64,000 nt of DNA from Arthrobacter sp. Soil764 (GTDB lineage: Bacteria > Actinomycetota > Actinomycetes > Actinomycetales > Micrococcaceae), in contig NZ_LMSI01000004.1 of assembly GCF_001428075.1 (NCBI RefSeq), positions 1 to 64,000 on the forward strand. Direction: 5' to 3'. This document shows, one piece after another, positions 1 to 8,067 of this stretch. The notes under the pieces are model-generated. The model had not been told where the DNA came from. It searched no databases and was given only the letters and a program-made list of their open reading frames with translations. A program made the position numbers and the translations under genes. Positions within the stretch are counted from its first letter, which is position 1; every line of letters begins with the position of its first letter.

Positions 1-276
1 AACGACACCGACCACCTCACCGCCTGGGAACACGCCGGCACCACCGGCACCAACAACCTGGCACAACTCTGCCCAAAACATCACCGCCTCAAACACGCAC
101 GGCCATGGATCCCCGACCCCGCCACCCACAACGGACCGCCCGGCTGGACCTCACCCACCGGCCGCCACTACAAACCCGAACACCCAGACCGGGAGCCAAC
201 CCATTGGCCGCGGGGGCTACTACCCGGGCAACGAAGCCTGCTGGAGGAAGCACTTCTGAAACGTCTCGCGCTTTAA
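1..276 (+). CDS. HNH endonuclease-type protein, C-terminal fragment
   Basis: The open frame enters from the left edge, so only the last 91 residues are present and no start can be seen. The fragment contains DHLTAWEHAGTTGTNNLAQLC followed closely by a KHHRLKH segment, which is the C-terminal HNH nuclease signature of the DUF222/HNH proteins found in many copies in Arthrobacter and relatives. The zinc and active-site elements visible are the Asp-His pair, the conserved Asn, the Cys and the HH pair. Family members are usually 400-600 residues, so most of the protein lies outside the window. The function of these multicopy proteins is not established. The gene ends at a TAA. Confidence 0.8.
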   Translation, partial: NDTDHLTAWEHAGTTGTNNLAQLCPKHHRLKHARPWIPDPATHNGPPGWTSPTGRHYKPEHPDREPTHWPRGLLPGQRSLLEEALLKRLAL

Positions 277-366
277 CCCTGCAATTTAGGGCTGGCCTGA
301 AGCAGGAATTTCATAAACCCGCTGTGCTGTGCAAGGTCTCGGGGGCTTGTTCACAGGTCCAGATGG

Positions 367-1197
367 CTAAACGGCCTCGGGTGCTCCCCCGATGCGCCGA
401 CGAAGCGGGAGCCGTTGAGCTCGCTCTCCGGCAGCCAGAGCCCGTAGCCGGGGCACAACCCCCATGGCCAGCGGCGGCCCATGGCCGGGCGCCAGCAACC
501 GTGGGCGCAGCTCCGCCAGGCGCGCAGCCGAGTCCTTTGACAGCTTCCAGTTCCACGTGGTGTACCGGGGCGGTCCGGACAGATCCGGCACCCCGAACAG
601 GATTCCGCCGATCGAATTCAGGTTGACGGTCACAACAGCATCGCCGGTGATCATGACGCCGTCGCCGGGGCGCCAATAAGCTACATGCCCGGCGGTGTGG
701 CCAGGGGTGGGGACGGCAGCCCACCCGGGCAGGCCAGGCACTTTCGCGTCCAGGGGAAGGCTCTGCACCACGTCGGTAATGTCGCCTGCCGCTTCGATCC
801 GCCGGCGTGCCCGGGCCCGGAGGGACCACAGGAGCGGGGCGATGAACCACCGGTCAAGCGGCATTGAGAACTCAGGGATGTACCGCCCGGCAGCCATCGG
901 CAGTTCGGCCTGGTGGACGAACACCGGGATATCCCACAGCCGCGCCAGGGTTCCGGCTGCGCCGGAGTGGTCCGGGTGGATGTGCGTCAGGAAGATGGCT
1001 GCGGGGCCGTGGCCGGATCCGAGGATTTTTTCCACAGCGGCGCGCACCGGTTCCGCGCTGCCCGCCCATCCGCAATCAACCATCACCCACGCGGGACCGG
1101 ACCTCACCAAGTAGAGATTTGAGGCCATCGGCCCGGAACCTGTGGTCATGAGGATCACTCCGGAGGCAATCTCCCGTGGTTCTGAAATCCGCATCAT
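367..1197 (-). CDS. MBL-fold metallo-hydrolase
   Basis: This 276-residue protein has the metallo-beta-lactamase metal-binding set: THIHPDHSG (HxHxDH) around residue 75, a PTPGHTAGH loop in the middle, MITGDAV supplying the bridging Asp, and a C-terminal APGHGPP His. It is probably a cytoplasmic di-zinc hydrolase. The substrate cannot be told from sequence; glyoxalase II and RNase Z relatives share this core. The ATG at 1197 was chosen because a GAGAGG-like ribosome site precedes it and it lies 7 bases after the stop of the upstream gene, so the two are probably co-transcribed. A second ATG follows immediately at 1194. Confidence 0.85.
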   Translation of the reverse strand: MMRISEPREIASGVILMTTGSGPMASNLYLVRSGPAWVMVDCGWAGSAEPVRAAVEKILGSGHGPAAIFLTHIHPDHSGAAGTLARLWDIPVFVHQAELPMAAGRYIPEFSMPLDRWFIAPLLWSLRARARRRIEAAGDITDVVQSLPLDAKVPGLPGWAAVPTPGHTAGHVAYWRPGDGVMITGDAVVTVNLNSIGGILFGVPDLSGPPRYTTWNWKLSKDSAARLAELRPRLLAPGHGPPLAMGVVPRLRALAAGERAQRLPLRRRIGGAPEAV

Positions 1198-1204
1198 TGC
1201 CCTC

Positions 1205-1840
1205 TCACACCACCGGGTGGCGAACCAGGGTGCGCAGCTTTTCCGGTGCACTGCGCCGGGGATCACCCAGGTAAATTTCGTGGTGGCGCCCCCGGACCTT
1301 TAATCCGGCTTCCGTGATGGCAGCGTCCAGTCGGGCAATTGTGGGACCTTCGTCGGCGTAGGGACCGATATGGAGCACTTGGGCACATCGGCCTTCTTCC
1401 CAACGTTCGAAGCGGACCAACGCCAAGCCCGGAAGGCCTTTGGAACGGGAGTCTTCCAAGGCCCGTTCCAGAAGGGCTTCGTCGATAGGTTCCGGCTGGA
1501 GCATCATGGCCTGCCACCGCCAGGACTCCCGTGGAATGCCTGAGAGTCCCGTAAAGCCAGCGGCCACACCTTCCAGACTTTCCGCATGATTCGGGTCCTC
1601 AAACCACCACAAGGCTTCCAGGGGCATCACTTTTGTCCCCTCGCCGGACTGCTTCTTGAGTCCGAAGTGCGCCGCGTAGCTGACGGTAAACAGCGCCTGG
1701 ACCGCCTCCGCGAATGCCGGTCCGTCAGGATCCCCCTGACCCTGGACAAGGGCGAAGAGCAGCGGAGGGACGTCCACGAAGTCGACAGACCCCTTGCGTG
1801 TTTTATACAGAGCCGCAACGTCCTGCCGAACGTCACTCAC
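1205..1840 (-). CDS. GyrI-like small-molecule-binding domain protein
   Basis: A 211-residue soluble protein resembling the GyrI-like (AraC effector-binding) family. Features include an N-terminal KTRKGSVDFVDVPPLLFALVQGQGDP-type strand, Trp-rich segments (ALWWFED, RESWRWQAM), and a C-terminal GPYADEGPTIARLDAAI followed by RHHEIYLGDPRRS, which is typical of this fold. No DNA-binding domain is present, so it is a stand-alone ligand-binding protein rather than a regulator. The start is a GTG at 1840 with GGAGGG about 10 bases upstream; another GTG at 1849 sits too close to that site. The MBL hydrolase follows 7 bases downstream, suggesting an operon. Confidence 0.75.
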   Translation of the reverse strand: MSDVRQDVAALYKTRKGSVDFVDVPPLLFALVQGQGDPDGPAFAEAVQALFTVSYAAHFGLKKQSGEGTKVMPLEALWWFEDPNHAESLEGVAAGFTGLSGIPRESWRWQAMMLQPEPIDEALLERALEDSRSKGLPGLALVRFERWEEGRCAQVLHIGPYADEGPTIARLDAAITEAGLKVRGRHHEIYLGDPRRSAPEKLRTLVRHPVV

Positions 1841-2014
1841 CGTACACACTCCCTCCGGCTGCTTTGCAGGGAGCAGAATGGAACGCCCAACCGCGGGAAT
1901 CCAACGCGGCCCTGCCAGCGCATTTGTGGCGCTGGCAGTCTCACTCCAATGGCCCTCGCCATGAAGTTAGTTTTCCCCGGCCCTGGAGCAGCCAGTAGGG
2001 CCGAATGTCCTTCT

Positions 2015-2893
2015 CTAGCCGTCTGCCCCGGGCAGGCACACTTCCACGAGTTCCCCGCTGACGCGGGTCTCGAAAACCGGCTGCCGGGAGGTGGCGGGAC
2101 CGGCCTTCACTTCCCCCGTGCGCAGCGCGAAAGTGCTCCGGTGCCAGGGGCAAACAACGCAGGCCTCCCCGGCCACGTCCTTGATCTTGCCTTCATGCAG
2201 TGGCCCGGACAGGTGGCTGCAGACATCGGACAGCACGTTGACGGTGCCGCCTTCACGGTGGACCAGCAATGGAATCCCCGCCACCTCGCGCTTGTGGAGG
2301 CCGCCCTCCGGCAGCTCGGTCAGCGGTGCCAGCGGATGCCAGCCGGACGGAAAACGGTGCGGGATTTCCTCGCTGTGGTTGACGCCGGCGGCCTGCCGGT
2401 ATGTGAGGTGTCCACCGAGGAAGCCACCGGCACTCACCGTTGCGAGCCCCAGATACGCCAGCACCTTGCCGCCGCCCTGGCCGCCCCGGGCCCGCTGGAC
2501 CAGTGAGGCAATGTAGAGCCCGGTTGCCGTGACATTGGCCGCCGCATGCACCAGGCCCACCCTCTGCTGCTGCGGATGCAGCTGCGTCCAGTCGGTGAGT
2601 CCGGCCAGCGCAGAGGGAATAACACTTGCGGTACCCACACCGATCAACAGCCTGGCAGCTTTCTCGCCACCTGGAACGGCATCAAGGACGCCGGCTGACA
2701 GCCAGGCGCCGATGGGGACCTGCACTGCAAGGGGGTGCACCGGGTGGCCGATGGGAACGCCATGCAGGAGGTCACGGGCCCACTGTGGCTTGATGACCTT
2801 CTTGACGGCCTTGCGGACGCTTTTGGCCAGGGGGTCCAGCCATTCAGCTTCCTCAAGACGGGTGACAAGCTCAAGTGCAGGCAGCGGCTTCAT
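2015..2893 (-). CDS. Rieske 2Fe-2S protein with DUF2231 membrane domain
   Basis: A 292-residue fusion. The N-terminal two thirds is a DUF2231-like membrane domain: HGVPIGHPVHPLAVQVPIG opens it, and several hydrophobic helices follow (GVGTASVIPSALAGLTDW, ANVTATGLYIASLV, YLGLATVSAGGFLGGHL). The C-terminal third is a Rieske ferredoxin with CSHLSGPLHEG and CPWHRSTFAL, giving the Cys-x-His and Cys-x2-His ligands. It probably passes electrons at the membrane; the partner is unknown. The ATG at 2893 has AAGGGGA five to six bases upstream. The in-frame sequence further upstream is low-complexity Arg/Pro-rich and was not included. Confidence 0.85.
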   Translation of the reverse strand: MKPLPALELVTRLEEAEWLDPLAKSVRKAVKKVIKPQWARDLLHGVPIGHPVHPLAVQVPIGAWLSAGVLDAVPGGEKAARLLIGVGTASVIPSALAGLTDWTQLHPQQQRVGLVHAAANVTATGLYIASLVQRARGGQGGGKVLAYLGLATVSAGGFLGGHLTYRQAAGVNHSEEIPHRFPSGWHPLAPLTELPEGGLHKREVAGIPLLVHREGGTVNVLSDVCSHLSGPLHEGKIKDVAGEACVVCPWHRSTFALRTGEVKAGPATSRQPVFETRVSGELVEVCLPGADG

Positions 2894-2996
2894 GTGTGTC
2901 CCCTTACCCCGTTTCCAGATATCCAGTCGATGCCCGAGAGCATAGCCCTGGATCAGAAGGGGGAACAGTACTGGGCCGGAAGTCAGCAGGCCCCAG

Positions 2997-3296
2997 TTAG
3001 CGCAGGGGTGACCCCAGAACCGTGAACCGGTGGCCTCCCATCTCCCCGGACAGCAGCGGCATCGCCTCGGCGATCGCGGCCCTGGTGCTGTCCAGTTCCA
3101 GCGATGCCCGGTGGGCCTCCGCCGATTCCCACAGTTCGGAAACGAAAACGGTGTCCGGTATGTCATCGTTGATGCCAACCTCATAGAGGAGGCAGCCCGC
3201 TTCCTTCATTCCGGTCTTGGGTCGCAGCAGGATGGCCACGAGGGCGTCGCGCTGGCCAGGCTTGGTTCCAAGTATTCCCACATTGGCAAATGTCAT
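2997..3296 (-). CDS. antibiotic biosynthesis monooxygenase (ABM) domain protein
   Basis: A 99-residue single-domain protein with the ABM/quinol-monooxygenase pattern: MTFANVGILGTKPGQRDALVAIL, then CLLYEVGINDD, VFVSELWES and the helix AHRASLELDSTRAAIAEAMPLL. Such proteins are small dimeric alpha/beta barrels that oxidise quinols or act as heme-independent monooxygenases; here the substrate is unknown. No strong ribosome site precedes the ATG. The next minus-strand gene, the Rieske/DUF2231 protein, starts 103 bases downstream, so a shared redox role is possible but unproven. Confidence 0.75.
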   Translation of the reverse strand: MTFANVGILGTKPGQRDALVAILLRPKTGMKEAGCLLYEVGINDDIPDTVFVSELWESAEAHRASLELDSTRAAIAEAMPLLSGEMGGHRFTVLGSPLR

Positions 3297-3605
3297 AGGG
3301 ACAGTCTGCAGTACCACTCGGACAACGGTACGGCGGGCAGCTGTACCTTCGCGGGCTCTTGAAATCAGTGCGCAAGTAGGGTAGGCCACCCCCTAGCGCA
3401 GCTTTGGACACGGGCGGAGGATTAAACGACCGGACCACCCCACAGCGAAGCGGAAGGGTCCGTAGTCGAAGCCGCCCGCATTTCCGGGCTGGCCGTTAAA
3501 TGGGGCGGGCAGTGCCGCCATGCTGTATCAGTGAAAATGCTTATTATGTGACGGCTTCAGGCTGCCCGCAAAGGTGAATCGCACCCTTGAGGAGCAACAA
3601 AGAAA
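3297..3605. other. intergenic region between divergent genes
   Basis: About 309 bases with no convincing gene in any frame. It separates the minus-strand ABM gene from the plus-strand secreted protein. A TATTAT hexamer at 3542-3547, preceded by ATGCT, is a plausible -10 element for the secreted-protein gene, but no good -35 is visible 16-18 bases upstream. A GAGGAG ribosome site lies about 11 bases before the ATG at 3606. I see no other structured element. Confidence 0.5.
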
Positions 3606-4160
3606 ATGTCCAAATCTTCAGTAAACCGCTCAACCCGGGCAAAGGTCGCCCTGGTACCGGTTGTTTCAATGGGCCTGTTTGGGGCGTCTGTGGCAATGGC
3701 CGCACCGGCACAGGCAGAAACGAGCAGTTACGGCTGTACGGTCGACCCGCTTGATCCAGAGGACCTCCGCGGCGACAAAGTCGACTTCAGTATTAAGGTC
3801 GATTGCAACGGCGAAAAGACCGTCGAGATCCGCCAGTGGATCTATGAGGACGAACGAGGTCATCACCACGACGACCGCCTGGCGGAAAGGACGGTCAGCG
3901 TGGACTTTGACCGCCATGACGACGCAACGACTATTCACTGCTACGTGGATTTCGGCGACGACCATGGACGCCATGACTACGCGATGAATAAGCACGACGA
4001 CTGTGAAGATCTCGAAATGGATGACCGCAAACATGACCGCAAGGTTGAAGAGGTCTACCAACTCGTCTCCTTCCGTGTTCAGAACCACGGCGGACACTGG
4101 TCCGACTGGACTGATTGGGAGAAGAGCGCCGTAGTGGAAGTAGACCATAACGGTAAGTAG
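3606..4160 (+). CDS. secreted Asp/His-rich hypothetical protein
   Basis: A 184-residue protein that I cannot assign to a family. It has a clear Sec signal peptide: positively charged start, hydrophobic core VALVPVVSMGLFGASVAMA, and likely cleavage after APAQA near residue 38. The mature protein is very rich in Asp, His and Glu (RGHHHDDRL, DRHDDATT, DDHGRHDYAMNKHDD) and has four Cys (YGCTV, VDCNG, IHCYV, DDCED) that could form two disulfides. The composition suggests divalent-metal binding or surface charge; that is inference. It is monocistronic, with GAGGAG upstream and a hairpin after the stop. A metal-scavenging or wall-associated role is possible. Confidence 0.75.
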   Translation: MSKSSVNRSTRAKVALVPVVSMGLFGASVAMAAPAQAETSSYGCTVDPLDPEDLRGDKVDFSIKVDCNGEKTVEIRQWIYEDERGHHHDDRLAERTVSVDFDRHDDATTIHCYVDFGDDHGRHDYAMNKHDDCEDLEMDDRKHDRKVEEVYQLVSFRVQNHGGHWSDWTDWEKSAVVEVDHNGK

Positions 4161-4195
4161 GCCTTTTACGGTCCGCTCAATCCGCATAACCACTG

Positions 4196-4225
4196 GGGAG
4201 CCAGGGGCCGGAGCCCCTGGCCCCT
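4196..4225 (+). terminator. stem-loop between convergent genes
   Basis: Nine-base arms GCCAGGGGC (4200-4208) and GCCCCTGGC (4213-4221) around a CGGA loop, extended by three more G-C pairs beyond one mismatch. It follows the secreted-protein gene and faces the end of the Lrp-type regulator gene. There is no U-tract of more than two bases, so it may act as a weak or bidirectional terminator. Confidence 0.5.
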
Positions 4226-4241
4226 TACTGGTCTTGCCGCG

Positions 4242-5261
4242 TCACTCCGCCGCGCCCAGGCTTCCAGCATGCACGACGGCGCCACTCGCCGTCGTGTCCT
4301 CCTTCAGCATCCAGCCCACGCGCTTGACCGTCCGCAGCATCACCGCGCTCTCCACGATCTCAATGCCGGGAACCTTCTGCTGCAGCGCCAGCTCCGCGGA
4401 CATGACATCGGCCAGCGTGTGCAGCCACATGATGATCACGAAGTTGGTGGGCCCGGTGGTGGAGGCGCTGAGCCGGACATTGCTGATGGTGCGGATCCCG
4501 GCGGCAGCTGCCTCATGCTGCCCCGCCGGAACGTTGACGAACCACTGGCACGTCACCGGGAAGGACGAATACCGCTGGGCGATTTCGCAGCGGAACGACA
4601 GGATGCCGCTGGCCAGCACCCGGTTCAGCTGGCGCTGCACGGTTGCCGGATGACGGCCAAGGGCGCGGGCGATGTCGGCAGCCGTCGCGCGGCCGTCCCT
4701 GGCAAGGAACGGCAGCAGGTCGAGATGGCTTTGCGGAAGTTGCGCCGGCTGAACGGAGGCCGGACCAGCCGGGGCGGCAAGAGTCCGGAGCGTGGCCAGC
4801 TGGGAGCGGTTCAGGACATTCAGCCGCCAGTCGTCACCGCTGCTGTGCAGCCGGGTGCACAGGGCCACCTGGTATTTCGTGAGTCCCTCAACAGCCTTGA
4901 GCCTGGTGATGACCTTGTCGCTGAACTCCTCCAGCGACCGCGTGATGACTGTCAGCATCAGGTCGCGGTTGCTGGCCGCCTCCTCCACGGTGATGATCTC
5001 CGGAACAGCGGCCAGTTCCGCCGTGACACTGTCCCGCCGGTTCATCTCGCAGTCCACCGCCACGTATGCCAGGAGCATCTGCTTCGGGTCACCCGCAAGG
5101 TGTGCCGTCACCCACGCGGCGCCGCTGGCGGCAAGCCGCTCCCAGCGGGCCGCCAGCGTGGTGGCATGCACATCCAGCACCTTGGCAGCATCCGCCCATC
5201 CCAGGCGCGGCGCGGCCTGCAGGACCTGGATCAGGGCAAGATCGTCCTCGCTGAGCTCCAT
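4242..5261 (-). CDS. Lrp/AsnC-family regulator with two winged-helix units
   Basis: A 339-residue regulator, about twice the usual Lrp length. It carries two helix-turn-helix segments, one near residue 5 (ELSEDDLALIQVLQAAPRLGWADAAKVL) and one near residue 180 (LDLLPFLARDGRATAADIARALGRHPATVQRQL). Each is followed by an AsnC-like ligand domain (VDCEMNRRDSVTAELAAVPEI; GPTNFVIIMWLHTLADV). It is divergent from the amidohydrolase-MFS pair and probably regulates it. The ATG at 5261 has AAGGAAG four bases upstream; an alternative ATG at 5279 has a weaker site and would add six residues. Confidence 0.85.
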   Translation of the reverse strand: MELSEDDLALIQVLQAAPRLGWADAAKVLDVHATTLAARWERLAASGAAWVTAHLAGDPKQMLLAYVAVDCEMNRRDSVTAELAAVPEIITVEEAASNRDLMLTVITRSLEEFSDKVITRLKAVEGLTKYQVALCTRLHSSGDDWRLNVLNRSQLATLRTLAAPAGPASVQPAQLPQSHLDLLPFLARDGRATAADIARALGRHPATVQRQLNRVLASGILSFRCEIAQRYSSFPVTCQWFVNVPAGQHEAAAAGIRTISNVRLSASTTGPTNFVIIMWLHTLADVMSAELALQQKVPGIEIVESAVMLRTVKRVGWMLKEDTTASGAVVHAGSLGAAE

Positions 5262-5306
5262 CAAACTTCCTTTGCTCATGCGTAGATCCTGCCGAAAGGC
5301 GGTCCC

Positions 5307-5341
5307 CAGTAAATAATTACTGCGCTTTCACAACATGTGAA
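5307..5341. promoter_or_regulatory. two palindromes in the Lrp/amidohydrolase divergent promoter region
   Basis: CAGTAAATAATTACTG at 5307-5322 has perfect six-base arms around ATAA, and TTCACAACATGTGAA at 5327-5341 has perfect six-base arms around ACA. Their centres are about 19-20 bases apart, close to two helical turns. They sit between the divergent regulator and amidohydrolase genes, a typical place for Lrp-type operators. The assignment to this regulator is inferred from position. Confidence 0.45.
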
Positions 5342-5397
5342 CTACGCCACTTCAGAATAGTCCACAAGCCCTGATGCCCATTTCCAAGGAGTGACAC

Positions 5398-6642
5398 GTG
5401 CCCATAACCGACGACGCCAAGGACCTGCAGGAAGACCTCGCCAGGCTCCGCCATGACCTGCACCGGCAGCCCGAAATCGGCCTTCACCTCCCCCGCACCC
5501 AGGAGCGGGTCCTTCAGGCACTGGACGGGCTTCCTTACGAGATCACCCTGGGCAAGGACACGACGTCGGTCACTGCGGTCCTGCGCGGCGGGCACCCGGG
5601 TGCCGGAGAACAAAGGGATGCCGGCAGCAGCACGGCCCGCCCGGCCGTCCTGCTCCGCGCCGACATGGACGGGCTCCCCGTCCAGGAAAAAACCGGCGTG
5701 GACTTCACCTCCCAGGCTGACGGCGCCATGCACGCCTGCGGCCACGACCTGCACACCTCCATGCTCGCCGGCGCCGCCACCCTCCTGGCCGAGAAGAGGC
5801 ACCTGCTGCACGGCGACGTCGTCCTTATGTTCCAGCCGGGCGAGGAAGGCTTCGACGGCGCAAGCTACATGCTGCGCGAGGGCGTCCTGGACGCCGCCGG
5901 TACCCGGGTCCAGGCAGCCTACGGCATGCACGTGTTCTCCTCGCTCGAGCCGCACGGCACCTTCTGCACCAAGTCCGGCGTCATGCTCAGCGCCTCCGAC
6001 GGCCTGGAAGTCACGGTGCTTGGCGCCGGCGGCCACGGTTCGGCCCCGCACTCGGCGAAGGATCCCGTAACGGTGGCCGCGGAAATGGTGACGGCCCTGC
6101 AGGTGATGGTCACCCGGCAGTTCAACATGTTCGATCCCGTGGTCCTGTCCGTGGGTGTCCTCCACGCCGGCACCAAGCGGAACGTCATTCCGGAGTCGGC
6201 CCGCATCGAGGCCACCATCCGGACGTTCTCGGAAGCATCTCGCCTGAAGATGATGGAGGCCGTACCGCGGCTGCTCAAGGGAATCGCGGCCGCGCACGGG
6301 GTGGAGGTCGCCGTCGACTACCTGCAGGAATACCCCCTCACCATCACCAACGAGGACGAAACCCACACCGCCGAAAAGGTGATCACCGAGCTCTTCGGCG
6401 AGCGCCGCCTCTCGCGCTGGGCCACTCCCCTCAGCGGCTCGGAAGACTTCTCCCGGGTCCTCGAGGAGGTGCCCGGCACGTTTGTTGGGCTCAGCGCCGT
6501 CGCCCCGGGCGGAGATCCGGCAACCTCGCCGTTCAACCACTCACCGTACGCAACGTTCGACGACGGTGTGCTGGCTGACGGGGCCGCCCTCTATGCGGAA
6601 CTCGCCATGTCCCGGCTGGCCGCACTTTCGCAGGCCTCCTAA
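5398..6642 (+). CDS. M20-family amidohydrolase
   Basis: A 414-residue metallo-amidohydrolase of the M20D (hippuricase/IAA-amino-acid hydrolase) type. Metal-site motifs are RADMDGLPVQEK, the HACGHDLHT box near residue 120, FQPGEEGFDGA, the HVFSSLEPHG region and the C-terminal PLSGSEDFS. It should cleave an N-acyl amino acid or similar amide. The start is a GTG with AAGGAG six bases upstream. The MFS transporter gene follows 56 bases later on the same strand, suggesting import and hydrolysis of the same compound. The divergent Lrp-type gene is the likely regulator. Confidence 0.9.
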   Translation: MPITDDAKDLQEDLARLRHDLHRQPEIGLHLPRTQERVLQALDGLPYEITLGKDTTSVTAVLRGGHPGAGEQRDAGSSTARPAVLLRADMDGLPVQEKTGVDFTSQADGAMHACGHDLHTSMLAGAATLLAEKRHLLHGDVVLMFQPGEEGFDGASYMLREGVLDAAGTRVQAAYGMHVFSSLEPHGTFCTKSGVMLSASDGLEVTVLGAGGHGSAPHSAKDPVTVAAEMVTALQVMVTRQFNMFDPVVLSVGVLHAGTKRNVIPESARIEATIRTFSEASRLKMMEAVPRLLKGIAAAHGVEVAVDYLQEYPLTITNEDETHTAEKVITELFGERRLSRWATPLSGSEDFSRVLEEVPGTFVGLSAVAPGGDPATSPFNHSPYATFDDGVLADGAALYAELAMSRLAALSQAS

Positions 6643-6698
6643 GGCCTGCACCAGTTCCACCGGCATTCCCCCAGACCCAACCGACCAGGAAGAAAACC

Positions 6699-7988
6699 AT
6701 GTCCGTTGCAGCAACCAAGGCACAGACTGGACGCATGTCCACCGCCAAGACCGTCATCGGTACCGGCATCGGCAACGCCGTTGAGTGGTACGACTGGGCA
6801 ATCTACGCCACATTCACCCCCTTCATCGCCAGCCAGCTGTTCAGCAAGGCGGACCCCGCGTCAGCCGTCCTGTCCACCCTGGCGATCTTCGCCGTCGGCT
6901 TCGTGGCCCGGCCGTTTGGCGGGTTCCTCTTCGGTTGGATCGGCGACCGGGTGGGCCGGAAGACGTCGATGACCCTCGCCGTCGGCCTCGCCTCACTGGG
7001 CAGCCTGATGATCGGCGTCGCCCCCACCTTTGCCAGCGTCGGGGCGTTCGCTTCCCTGATGCTGCTGGTGGCCCGGCTGGTACAGGGCCTGGCGCACGGC
7101 GGTGAGCTGCCGTCGTCGCAAACGTACCTGTCCGAGATGGCTCCCAAGGAGCACCGCGGCTTCTGGGCGACCCTGATCTACACGTCAGGGACGGTGGGCA
7201 TCCTCTTCGGCACCCTGCTGGGCGCCATCCTGAACATGAGCCTGAGCACCGAGGCAATGAACGCATGGGGCTGGCGGATCCCGTTCCTGATCGGCGCCGC
7301 CATGGGCCTGTATGCACTCATCATGCGCTCGCGGCTGCATGAAACCGAGGCCTTTGAAGGTGAAGCCACCTCCGAGCGGCGCGCCCCGATCTGGCCCCAG
7401 ATCGTCCGCTACCGCAAGCAGGCGCTGCAGGTCATCGGCCTGACGGTGGGCCTCACGGTGATCTACTACATCTGGGGCGTGGTGGCACCGAGCTACGCCA
7501 CCACTGCCCTGAAGATCGACCGCGGCGAGGCACTGTGGGCCGGCGTCGTAGCCAACATCGTGTTCATCGCCGCCCTGCCGGTGTGGGGCAAGCTCTCGGA
7601 CCGGATCGGCCGCAAAAAGGTTCTCTGGGCCGGCGCCATCGGCTCCGCCGTCATGCACTTCCCCATGACGTGGCTGCTGAAGGATTCCGCCTGGCAGCTG
7701 GCGGTCAGCATGTCAGTGATGCTCGTGTTCATTGCCGCGAGCGCCGCCATCGTGCCGGCCGTATACGCCGAGCTGTTCCCGACGTCGATCCGCACCGTGG
7801 GCGTGGGTGTCCCGTACTCCATCTGCGTGGCCGTGTTCGGCGGTACCGCGCCCTACCTGCAGCAGTGGCTCGGGTCCTCGCTGGGCGCGCCGCAGGTGTT
7901 CAACATCTACGCCGTGCTGTTGCTGGCGGTCAGTGCGGCGTTCGTCTTCACTATCCCGGAGACCAAGGGCAAGGACCTGACACTCTAG
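6699..7988 (+). CDS. MFS transporter, metabolite:H+ symporter type
   Basis: A 429-residue, 12-helix permease. The N-terminal GNAVEWYDWAIYATFTPFIASQLF and the loop GDRVGRKTS are characteristic of the MHS branch (shikimate, alpha-ketoglutarate, proline/betaine carriers), and a second half-signature GKLSDRIGRKK appears near residue 300. The substrate is not determinable from sequence; its position after the M20 amidohydrolase suggests an acylated amino acid or an aromatic acid. AGGAAG precedes the ATG. A strong terminator follows the stop. Confidence 0.88.
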   Translation: MSVAATKAQTGRMSTAKTVIGTGIGNAVEWYDWAIYATFTPFIASQLFSKADPASAVLSTLAIFAVGFVARPFGGFLFGWIGDRVGRKTSMTLAVGLASLGSLMIGVAPTFASVGAFASLMLLVARLVQGLAHGGELPSSQTYLSEMAPKEHRGFWATLIYTSGTVGILFGTLLGAILNMSLSTEAMNAWGWRIPFLIGAAMGLYALIMRSRLHETEAFEGEATSERRAPIWPQIVRYRKQALQVIGLTVGLTVIYYIWGVVAPSYATTALKIDRGEALWAGVVANIVFIAALPVWGKLSDRIGRKKVLWAGAIGSAVMHFPMTWLLKDSAWQLAVSMSVMLVFIAASAAIVPAVYAELFPTSIRTVGVGVPYSICVAVFGGTAPYLQQWLGSSLGAPQVFNIYAVLLLAVSAAFVFTIPETKGKDLTL

Positions 7989-8003
7989 CCGCCCCACTGG
8001 CAG

Positions 8004-8041
8004 AAGGTCCCCGGCGCAATTGAGCGCGCCGGGGACCTTTT
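8004..8041 (+). terminator. rho-independent terminator
   Basis: Perfect 14-base arms (8004-8017 and 8026-8039, beginning AAGGTCCCC) with an eight-base loop, ending in TTTT. It closes the amidohydrolase-MFS unit and lies 27 bases before the convergent MBL gene stop, so it may work on both strands. Confidence 0.9.
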
Positions 8042-8067
8042 GCGTTTATTACCGGGGGCTGCCACCG

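Noticed and set aside
1-276. HNH nuclease fragment as a sign of a phage or mobile element
   Set aside because: DUF222/HNH proteins are multicopy chromosomal genes in Arthrobacter relatives, and no integrase, phage or att-like repeat is near.
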